Of a stretch of DNA of 12,975 nucleotides, positions 1 to 5,600 are shown in pieces. A program made the position numbers and the translations under genes. The stretch comes from Propionivibrio sp. GTDB lineage: Bacteria > Pseudomonadota > Gammaproteobacteria > Burkholderiales > Rhodocyclaceae. The notes under the pieces are model-generated. The model did not search any database, had not been told where the DNA came from, and was given only the letters and a program-made list of their open reading frames with translations. The stretch covers positions 1-12,975 of the forward strand of contig QKII01000254.1 of the NCBI GenBank assembly GCA_003249625.1, given 5' to 3'. Position 1 is the first letter of the stretch; the number at the start of each line of letters is the position of its first letter.

Positions 1-172
1 CGAGGCACTGGCTGTCAACCCTCGTGGGTAAGCTTGGCTCTTGAAATTTGTACAGTGTGCCAAGCGTCCGGGGACGTTTCTGGTCGTTTGGTACTCATCC
101 GACCGCAGGATCAATTTGGATGTGGCCAGTTTTCTGCGAAGCCGTCGCGTAGTACTCGATGCAACTGTCTCT

Positions 173-213
173 CCATTACTTGGTATCCCGAGCATACCAA
201 GCGCAAGTAATGG
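173..213. repeat. Nested inverted repeat (imperfect hairpin)
   Basis: The outer arms CCATTACT (173-180) and AGTAATGG (206-213) are perfect reverse complements. Directly inside, TGGTAT (181-186) pairs with ATACCA (194-199) around a 7-base loop, leaving six unpaired bases (200-205) on the 3' side. An alternative register pairs CTTGGTAT (179-186) with ATACCAAG (194-201). There is no T-tract on either side, so it is not a canonical terminator. Its function is unknown. Confidence 0.55.
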
Positions 214-537
214 ATCGGCGGTTTCAAAAAAGATGGGGGAAATTTCAGCACGCTTGACGGCCTGAAGGCGATTTTTGTACCCGCACTTCCGCTTGCAAGG
301 CGAACCGGTGTCAATTCCCTTCGTTATTCGGGAAACTCGACGGAAATTCCTGCACATACTGTCTGAGGTCACCGTATGGGAACGTTTCGAGTCGCAGGAA
401 CTCAAACAGCAGACTTCAAAAATTCGCGCATTCGCCATCTACACCTCTGTTTTGGGATCGTCTTTCCCAAAGTGGGCCGAGTGGCCGGAACTGATCGTTG
501 CATTCGATTAGTCCGATAACTCCGCTTCTTCCCAGAT

Positions 538-568
538 TGACAGTCGGAAGTTTTCCCTGCCGCTGTCA
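538..568 (+). promoter_or_regulatory. Spaced inverted repeat upstream of the VOC gene
   Basis: TGACAG (538-543) and CTGTCA (563-568) are perfect reverse complements separated by 19 bases, and lie 28 bases before the start codon of the VOC gene. The left arm overlaps TTGACA (537-542), which matches a sigma-70 -35 box, but I find no good -10 box at the right distance. It could be an operator. This is a weak call based on sequence symmetry and position alone. Confidence 0.25.
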
Positions 569-595
569 GCTGAATCTTGAGAGCAGGAGGATGGA

Positions 596-979
596 ATGAA
601 AAACGTCTTTGGTTTCCAACAACTCAATGTGATCGCGTTGGCGGTGAATGACTTGGAGCGGGCAGAGCATTTCTACCGTGATACGCTGGGTCTGCCACCC
701 GCCATGGAAGGGGGACTGCAAATTGGCCTTTCCCTGGGTAATGTCGCGATCATGCTCAAGCCTGTTTCGGATGGCTGGTATGCCCGGCCGAGTACCGAGC
801 TCAACCCGCGCCTGACGATCGGGGTTGAGAATTCGCTGCAAACGGAAAAAGAACTGGCGGCGCGCGGCGTAACGATCAGTGACCCGGTACGGCAATATCC
901 GCCAGAGAATTTTTACATCGGTTCGTTCCTCGACAGCGAGGGCAACAAGCTGTGGTTCTGCTCACCAACCGCCAGCTAA
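596..979 (+). CDS. VOC superfamily (glyoxalase/bleomycin resistance-like) protein
   Basis: A 127-residue protein with the layout of a single VOC domain. It has an N-terminal strand and helix (about residues 10-33, LAVNDLERAEHFYRDTLGL), a middle strand (SLGNVAIML), and a C-terminal half ending in the typical F-D-S-E-G-N-K-L-W-F strand (about 111-122). Members of this fold include glyoxalase I, extradiol dioxygenases and antibiotic-binding proteins; most small ones have unknown substrates. The usual first metal-ligand position near residue 11 is not a histidine, so metal dependence is uncertain. The start is well set: AGGAGG at 585-590 lies 5 bases before the ATG, and the other ATG at 591 runs into a stop after two codons. 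It is monocistronic, with a stem-loop after the stop and a convergent MFS gene beyond. The substrate cannot be told from sequence. Confidence 0.88.
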   Translation: MKNVFGFQQLNVIALAVNDLERAEHFYRDTLGLPPAMEGGLQIGLSLGNVAIMLKPVSDGWYARPSTELNPRLTIGVENSLQTEKELAARGVTISDPVRQYPPENFYIGSFLDSEGNKLWFCSPTAS

Positions 980-1001
980 TCCTTGGTGGTAGGTCGATGC
1001 G

Positions 1002-1040
1002 AAACAGAAAGGTCGGCGAATTGCGCTGACCTTTCTGTTT
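1002..1040 (+). terminator. Stem-loop terminator between convergent genes
   Basis: A perfect 13-base inverted repeat, AAACAGAAAGGTC (1002-1014) and GACCTTTCTGTTT (1028-1040), encloses a 13-base loop. On the plus strand the stem ends in CTGTTTTAA, a short T-tract suitable for intrinsic termination of the VOC gene 23 bases after its stop. On the minus strand the stem also ends in TTTCTGTTT, so it could terminate the convergent MFS gene, whose stop codon is at 1071. It is probably bidirectional. Confidence 0.8.
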
Positions 1041-1070
1041 TAATGGCGAATGGTTGTGCTCAATTCGTAT

Positions 1071-2381
1071 TCAGGGCCTTGTGTCTAATTCGGCAAGGTG
1101 GCGGCGGAACGCCGGTGCTAGCAGCAGCAACGTGAATGCCAACCAGAATGGCAGCACTTCAATGGCGCTGGCGAAGGCTTCTTCGGAAGTGCTCGTACCG
1201 TTCAGGGCACGCAAGGCGAGTGCGAACATCAAGCTGACAAAGCCGTAGCCAAGATTGAAGATCAGGCCCTTGAACGAAAGAACAGTCGCACGCTGTGTCG
1301 AATGAGCCTGGGCGTTCAATGTGTTCGATACGATATAGCCCAAGGTCGCCATAGCGGCGGAAAGCGGAATGGCAAAGAGGACCCCCCATAGCGGGATTTT
1401 GAGCGCAACGCCTGCCAGCCCCGCTAGCGTCAAGGCGGAAAGAATCATGAAATTGCGCAGCAATGAATTGGTGCGGACTTGGCGTCTGGCCAGCGGTGCG
1501 ACCACTATTCCCAGTCCGGCCATGGTGGCCCCGATAAAGCCAAAGCTGGCCTCGGGCAGGTCAATCAGGCGATAGTACGCACTGCCAAAAGTCAGGAATA
1601 ACCGGATCACGCTATCGATCAGTACTCCACCGATGATGACAAAGAGGGCGATGGGGGTTCGCAAGATCCATCTTCCGGCAGCGGCGATATCTTGCCAGCC
1701 ATTCGATGGATGTGGTTGCGTGCTGATTCCAGCCGGTTCTCGCATTCCTATGGTTAGCCAAAGCACGACGAGGGCACTGGCCAGATTCAAGACAATCGGG
1801 AAACGTAGAGCAATGCCTTGGTCGATTCGCATGTCGCTTCCCAGAATCGCCATAATGCTGTTCATCAGACGCGGGTCATATACGGCGGCGCCAACGAGCA
1901 TGGCCAGACACAATCCCAATGACTGCCAGTGCATGACATCGGCCATGACATCGGGCCATTCGTGACTGCGGGATTCAGCCGCAAGGGAGTCGTAGGCCAG
2001 CGATTCATCCGCGCCGCTTGCCAGTGCCTCCGCCAGACCGCTAAGAATTCGATTCGCCAGGCAGATCAGCAGGAGAGTCAGCCCTCCGTTGATTGGGGCT
2101 ACCAGCAGGCAAGACATCTCAAGCACCATGCAAATCGCCGATGCAATGATCAAGGGGCGTCGTCCGATACGGTCCGCAAGTGCCCCCGAGGGTACTTCAG
2201 CCACGACGATGGCAATGGCCCATACAAAATTGAGCAGCGTGTACTGCGTGGCAGAAAGACCCAGGTCCAGAAAAAGCACAGCCAATACCGGATAGTAGAA
2301 CCGGGAATTGAACAGCACGCGAAAGCCAATGAAACGCTTTCGGTTGGAGTCAGCAATGTTGGGAAAAGTTGGAATATCCAC
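1071..2381 (-). CDS. Major facilitator superfamily transporter
   Basis: About 436 residues, very hydrophobic, with alternating membrane segments consistent with 12 helices of an MFS carrier in the inner membrane. The conserved MFS motif A is visible after the second helix as GALADRIGRRP, preceded by EVPSG, a combination seen in drug/metabolite exporters. The substrate cannot be inferred. The frame is open back to a TTG at 2402, but that codon has no ribosome binding site. I prefer the GTG at 2381, which has AAAGG nine bases upstream. The gene faces away from the transposase remnant, so its promoter region lies in or against IS-derived DNA. It converges on the VOC gene and they share a terminator. 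GC looks lower than in the operon to the right, which fits an accessory origin. Confidence 0.85.
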   Translation of the reverse strand: MDIPTFPNIADSNRKRFIGFRVLFNSRFYYPVLAVLFLDLGLSATQYTLLNFVWAIAIVVAEVPSGALADRIGRRPLIIASAICMVLEMSCLLVAPINGGLTLLLICLANRILSGLAEALASGADESLAYDSLAAESRSHEWPDVMADVMHWQSLGLCLAMLVGAAVYDPRLMNSIMAILGSDMRIDQGIALRFPIVLNLASALVVLWLTIGMREPAGISTQPHPSNGWQDIAAAGRWILRTPIALFVIIGGVLIDSVIRLFLTFGSAYYRLIDLPEASFGFIGATMAGLGIVVAPLARRQVRTNSLLRNFMILSALTLAGLAGVALKIPLWGVLFAIPLSAAMATLGYIVSNTLNAQAHSTQRATVLSFKGLIFNLGYGFVSLMFALALRALNGTSTSEEAFASAIEVLPFWLAFTLLLLAPAFRRHLAELDTRP

Positions 2382-2434
2382 CGTGCCGGACCTTTCTATC
2401 AATCAAGAAAAAATCGTCCGCTTCCATGGAACCG

Positions 2435-2800
2435 AGTGCAGGTATCCTTCTGGAATTGCGCTGGTTCTGCGATCGGCGCGACATCCATGAAACCCGACGG
2501 GACTTGGCGGCGTGGATCGGCAAGTGGCAAGCGAAATACCCGAAGCTGGTCGATTGGGTCGAAACCAGCATCAGCGAAACGCTGACCTTCTACCGGTTGC
2601 CTCGCGTGCAGCACAAACACCTGAAGAGCATCCACATACTGGCGCGACTCAACGAGGAGATCAAGCGCGGAAACCTGGTCGTGCACGTCTTCACTGACAC
2701 CGACGCCTGTCTTCGGCTGATTCCAGTCCCGGGTGGCGCGACACATTCGACTTGTCTCGAAGACAATCGCTTCCTGAGCATGACGTTCCTCACTGAATAG
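2435..2800 (+). pseudogene. IS256-family (Mutator type) transposase, 3' remnant
   Basis: The plus-strand frame ending with TAG at 2798-2800 matches the C-terminal roughly 120 residues of IS256-type transposases: LELRWFCDRRD, then DLAAWIGKWQ, YPKLVDWVE, ETLTFYRLPR, HKHLKS, LNEEIKR, CLRLI, and a final NRFLSMTFL. A full transposase has about 400 residues, so the N-terminal two thirds, including the first catalytic aspartates, are missing. The left limit near 2435 is where similarity by eye begins. In the family the third acidic residue lies in a motif like TNMLERLN; here that stretch reads HILARLN, so the expected glutamate appears to be alanine. The usual RALA segment is also altered (PVPGGA). 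This is a dead fragment, not an active element. I recognised no terminal inverted repeats or target duplication. Confidence 0.8.
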
Positions 2801-2880
2801 AAGAAGGGGTTGTTGAGACCTGCCGTGTGAAGTGGCAGCGCATTGTCGGTGCCGCTCGGGAGTACTCCATCTGCGTCACC

Positions 2881-2929
2881 GGTAGCGCAAAAGGATCAAC
2901 CGAAAACACAATCACCTTTTTGCGCAACC
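2881..2929 (-). repeat. Inverted repeat downstream of the minus-strand operon
   Basis: GCGCAAAAGG (2885-2894) faces CCTTTTTGCGC (2915-2925) with one bulged T, and GGT/ACC pairs (2881-2883, 2927-2929) extend the stem after an A-A mismatch. The loop is about 20 bases. It begins 18 bases beyond the cytochrome c stop codon, the right place for a transcript end or 3' stabiliser. There is no T-tract after the stem on either strand, so intrinsic termination is doubtful. It could instead be a remnant of an IS end. Confidence 0.4.
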
Positions 2930-2947
2930 TGACGCACACAACTTGCA

Positions 2948-3505
2948 TTAACGATTGCCCGTTATTGGTGGAACATATTCCGGCACCCTGTTCTTTACAG
3001 GTGGTTGCGCCTTGAGATAGGCGAAGAGGGCGCGCAGCTCCGGATCAGGCAGCGAACCGACTGATTGCCAGGGCATCGGCGGCATGATCGGGCGGCCGAC
3101 GCCGAGGTGCTTGCCCTTGCGCATCGCCTGGATGAAGTCCTTTTCGCTCCAGGCGCCGATACCGGTTTCCCGGTCCGGCGTCAGATTGGTGGAGTAGGAG
3201 GTTCCCCAAGGGCCGACGAAAGCGGTCATGCTGCCGGAGCCACCCCAGTTCCACGGGCCGTCGAGTTTGGGTGGTGGCGGCAGGACAAGCTCGGCCGGAT
3301 GGCCGGAGAGACCGCGCGCCATGTCCTTTTCCGGGCCGTTGGGTCCGAGCTTGAACGGTGTGTGGCAGTCGACGCAGCCGCCGAAGGCCGCCAACTGGGC
3401 TCCGCGCTTCACGCGTGCAGTATCGGCTTCGCCACCCAGGGCGGTGCCGCTAACGAGGACGCAGGTGATCAGGGTAGATGTCAGTGTAAGGGGGCAGGGG
3501 TGCAT
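2948..3505 (-). CDS. Periplasmic monoheme c-type cytochrome
   Basis: A 185-residue protein with an N-terminal hydrophobic signal peptide (about residues 6-25) and one heme c attachment motif, CVDCH (residues 44-48), so it is expected to be exported and to carry a single covalent heme. The likely axial methionine is in IMPPMPW (M141 or M144). The STNLTPDRETGIGAWS segment and the C-terminal LRALFAYLKAQPPVKN are typical of class I cytochromes related to the cytochrome subunits of periplasmic dehydrogenases. Some databases label such proteins diheme, but only one CXXCH is present. The start has a good ribosome binding site (AGGAAA, 7 bases before the ATG). It is the last gene of the minus-strand array, 21 bases after the E1 beta gene. 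Its electron partner is not shown by the sequence. Confidence 0.88.
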   Translation of the reverse strand: MHPCPLTLTSTLITCVLVSGTALGGEADTARVKRGAQLAAFGGCVDCHTPFKLGPNGPEKDMARGLSGHPAELVLPPPPKLDGPWNWGGSGSMTAFVGPWGTSYSTNLTPDRETGIGAWSEKDFIQAMRKGKHLGVGRPIMPPMPWQSVGSLPDPELRALFAYLKAQPPVKNRVPEYVPPITGNR

Positions 3506-3526
3506 GGCTTTTTCCTTTTGTTCGGG

Positions 3527-4495
3527 TTAGGCGGGTTGTGGCGCGCAAAGCCGCCGGGCAGCAGCGGCAATGGCGTCGGCTTGTGGCACAGTGGCCTGTT
3601 CGAGAGGAAAACTGGATGGCACGGGGGCGTCCGGGCCGCCGAGGCGGATGATGGGAGCCTTGAGGCTGGTAAAGGCTTGCTCGGCGACCAGTGCGGCGAC
3701 TTCGGCACCGACGCCGCACAGGCGGTTGGCTTCGTGCACGACTACGACGCGTCCGGTTTTGCGTGCGGTGGCGAGGATAGCGGCTTCATCGAGCGGCTTG
3801 AGGCTGCGCAGGTCGATGACTTCGGTGGAGATACCTTCGGCCGCCAGGGACTCCGCCGCCTGCACGCAGTGATGCACGGTCTTTCCGTAGGAAATGAGAC
3901 TGACGTCGTTGCCGGCGCACAGCGTGACCGCTTGGCCGAGCGGTATTGGCGTGGCCTCGGGCGGCACTTCTCCCGGCTGGTAGAGCAGGCCGATGTCGAG
4001 CAGGAAAACGACCGGGTTGTCGTCGCGGATGGCGGCCTTGAGCAGGCTGCGGGCGTCGGCCGGGCTGCTCGGCATGACAACCTTGAGCCCCGGGCTATGC
4101 ACGAACCAGGCTTCGATGTTGTGGTTATGCTGGGCGCCGATGCCCCAGCCGGAACCGGTCATGGCCAGGGTCACCAGCGGAAAGCTGAATTGGCCGCCCG
4201 ACATGTAGCGCAGCTTGCCGGCGCTGTTGACCAGTTCGTCCATGGCGTAGCAGAGGAAGGGGGCGAACAGCAGGTCGGCGACCGGGCGCAGGCCGCCGGC
4301 GGCAGCGCCAACAGCCGTCCCGGCGATAATGCCTTCGGCCAGCGGGGTGTTGCGGACACGCAGGGCGCCGAACTCGGTGACGAGTTCATGGCGCTTGGTG
4401 GCGATACCTTCGCCGAAGGCGATGACCTTGTGGTCGCGGCGCATTTCTTCGGCCAGTGCGAGGCCGACGGCATCATTAAGAGTCAGTGTGGGCAT
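3527..4495 (-). CDS. acoB: E1 beta subunit of acetoin/2-oxoacid dehydrogenase
   Basis: A 322-residue transketolase-like beta subunit. The N-terminal pyrimidine-binding half runs from about residue 4 to 180, with FGEGI (27-31), the cofactor-activating glutamate in TPLAEGI (E54), LLFAPF and GAQHNHN (120-126). The C-terminal transketolase domain has VSLISYGKTVH, EVIDLRSLKPLD and GRVVVVHEA. Together with the alpha subunit it forms an alpha2beta2 thiamine-diphosphate enzyme in the cytoplasm that decarboxylates a 2-oxoacid or cleaves acetoin. Acetoin-type is favoured by the similarity of the alpha subunit; pyruvate or branched-chain oxoacids cannot be excluded. It starts 7 bases after the alpha stop, with GAGGA overlapping that stop codon, so the two are surely co-translated. 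No lipoyl E2 or E3 gene follows; a cytochrome c gene does. The symbol is a family guess. Confidence 0.88.
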   Translation of the reverse strand: MPTLTLNDAVGLALAEEMRRDHKVIAFGEGIATKRHELVTEFGALRVRNTPLAEGIIAGTAVGAAAGGLRPVADLLFAPFLCYAMDELVNSAGKLRYMSGGQFSFPLVTLAMTGSGWGIGAQHNHNIEAWFVHSPGLKVVMPSSPADARSLLKAAIRDDNPVVFLLDIGLLYQPGEVPPEATPIPLGQAVTLCAGNDVSLISYGKTVHHCVQAAESLAAEGISTEVIDLRSLKPLDEAAILATARKTGRVVVVHEANRLCGVGAEVAALVAEQAFTSLKAPIIRLGGPDAPVPSSFPLEQATVPQADAIAAAARRLCAPQPA

Positions 4496-4502
4496 GGTGT
4501 CC

Positions 4503-5465
4503 TCAGGCGTAGACGTCTAGGGTGAGTTCCTCGATGGAAGGGAAGGGGGACGCGGCGGCAAACGCGACGGCAGCGGCGATGCGGGCATCGACACGGTTGG
4601 CAAGCTCCGCGTCGGCTGCCGGGGTGTGATTCTCGGAGGCGATCAGTCTGTCGCGGCAGAGGGCGATCGGGTCGCGCGCCAGCCAGGTGGCAAGTTCTGC
4701 CTTGTCGACATACCCCTGATCGTCCGGCTCGAAATGGCCGCGAGTACGGTATGTCATTACTTCGAGCAGCGCCGGGCGGCTGGTGTCGCGTACTTGCGAG
4801 GCGGCTTCGCGGGTTGCCTCGAGCACGGCGAAGACATCGTTGCCGTCGACGGTTCGCACCGGGATGCCGTAGCCGGCCCCCCACTCGGAGACGCGTTCCC
4901 GGCTCATTGCCTCGCGCCGATGAACGAAAGCCTGCCACTGGTTGTTCTCGCAGACGTAGAGCACCGGCAGGTTCCACAGGGCAGCGAGGTTCAGCGATTC
5001 GTGGAAGCTGCCTTCGCAGGCGGCGCCATCACCAAAGAAACAGGCGACGATGCCGGATCGCCCCTGCATCGTCTGAGCAAGGGCAACGCCGGGAGCGAGG
5101 GAAAGTTCGCCGCCGACGATCGTTGTCGTGAGTACGACACCGAGTTCCTTGACCGATATGTGCAGCGATCCGCTCTTGCCCTTGCAGTAGCCGTCGCGAC
5201 GTCCCATGACTTCGGCCAGCATGCGGCCCGGGTCCGCGCCACGCGCCAGCAGGTGGCCGGCGCTGCGGTGATTGGTCAGGATCAGGTCGTCCGCACTGAG
5301 CGCATTGATGGCGCCCACGGCGGCGGCTTCCTGTCCGACCGAGGTGCAGGTGCCGGGAATGCGGCCGTCCGTGCTGCCCTGGACGATGGCGTTCTCGTAA
5401 GCTCGGATCAGCAGCAGCTGTTCGTACAGCTTCAGCGGCTCGACTGCGCTTTGAAAAGTGTTCAT
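4503..5465 (-). CDS. acoA: E1 alpha subunit of acetoin/2-oxoacid dehydrogenase (ThDP)
   Basis: A 320-residue thiamine-diphosphate enzyme subunit of normal length for the short bacterial E1 alpha class. It shows TNHRSAGHLLARG (64-76), GKSGSLH (96-102) and the ThDP/Mg motif beginning GDGAACEG (145-152) and ending CENN (172-175), with the usual spacing. TYRTRGHFEPD near residue 238 resembles the acetoin dehydrogenase version of the phosphorylation-loop region. The partner is the beta subunit encoded 7 bases downstream. The ATG is well supported by AGGAG six bases upstream. A gap of about 135 bases separates it from the GAF-domain gene and contains a direct repeat, so an internal promoter or control site is likely. 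In known acetoin systems E1 passes its two-carbon unit to a lipoyl E2; no E2 is present in this window. The exact substrate is inferred, not shown. Confidence 0.88.
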   Translation of the reverse strand: MNTFQSAVEPLKLYEQLLLIRAYENAIVQGSTDGRIPGTCTSVGQEAAAVGAINALSADDLILTNHRSAGHLLARGADPGRMLAEVMGRRDGYCKGKSGSLHISVKELGVVLTTTIVGGELSLAPGVALAQTMQGRSGIVACFFGDGAACEGSFHESLNLAALWNLPVLYVCENNQWQAFVHRREAMSRERVSEWGAGYGIPVRTVDGNDVFAVLEATREAASQVRDTSRPALLEVMTYRTRGHFEPDDQGYVDKAELATWLARDPIALCRDRLIASENHTPAADAELANRVDARIAAAVAFAAASPFPSIEELTLDVYA

Positions 5466-5547
5466 GGCGACTCCTGTCGTGGGTGTGGACGGAAGTCTAG
5501 GCGGGCAAAAAAACCGGGCAAGGGGCGCGGCGCCAGCTTACGAATCT

Positions 5548-5578
5548 TTTAAGAAATGCTGAATGAAGATTTAAGAAA
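5548..5578 (-). promoter_or_regulatory. Direct repeat TTTCTTAAA x2, 22-base period, upstream of acoA
   Basis: On the minus strand TTTCTTAAA occurs twice without mismatch (plus-strand positions 5570-5578 and 5548-5556), with starts 22 bases apart, about two helical turns. The AT-rich block stands out in a GC-rich operon and lies 83-113 bases before the E1 alpha start codon, in the only sizeable gap of the right-hand array. This spacing places both copies on the same DNA face, as in tandem sites of winged-helix regulators. It is a candidate operator or part of a promoter; I see no convincing -35/-10 or -24/-12 promoter. Confidence 0.45.
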
Positions 5579-5600
5579 GGCGGTTGCCCGGCGTGAAAAA

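Larger units (their letters stand above)
1..595. other. Gene-poor left flank with inverted repeats
   Basis: I see no recognisable gene here. Two short open frames on the plus strand (41-265 and 275-511) would both start at TTG, have no clear ribosome binding site and resemble no family I know, so I do not call them. The stretch is less GC-rich than the operon on the right. It contains a nested hairpin (173-213), a 7-base inverted repeat TTTGGGA/TCCCAAA (451-457 and 465-471) and a spaced inverted repeat just before the first real gene (538-568). No tRNA or rRNA was recognised. It may be decayed or accessory intergenic DNA. Confidence 0.5.

Noticed and set aside
41..511. Two small plus-strand open frames (74 and 78 codons)
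   Set aside because: Both start with TTG, lack a ribosome binding site, have no recognisable family, and the first is interrupted by the nested hairpin region.
1..595. CRISPR array, tRNA or integron attC site in the gene-poor left flank
   Set aside because: There are no regularly spaced direct repeats, no cloverleaf pattern, and the hairpins lack the conserved attC end sequences.
1929..2585. 218-codon plus-strand open frame opposite the MFS gene
   Set aside because: The minus strand shows membrane helices and MFS motif A; the plus translation is polar and resembles nothing, and it runs in a different frame from the transposase remnant.
3065..4525. 486-codon plus-strand open frame opposite E1 beta and the cytochrome gene
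   Set aside because: It is a shadow frame of GC-rich minus-strand genes; the translation has no family resemblance, while the opposite strand encodes clear ThDP enzyme and cytochrome motifs.
4626..5552. 308-codon plus-strand open frame opposite acoA
   Set aside because: It is antisense to a well-conserved E1 alpha gene and its translation is unrecognisable low-information sequence.
5466..5600. Sigma-54 promoter for acoA, as in known acetoin operons
   Set aside because: The best GG...GC pair on the minus strand has a 12-base spacer rather than the required 10 and lacks the TTGC context, and no AcoR-type activator is encoded in the window.
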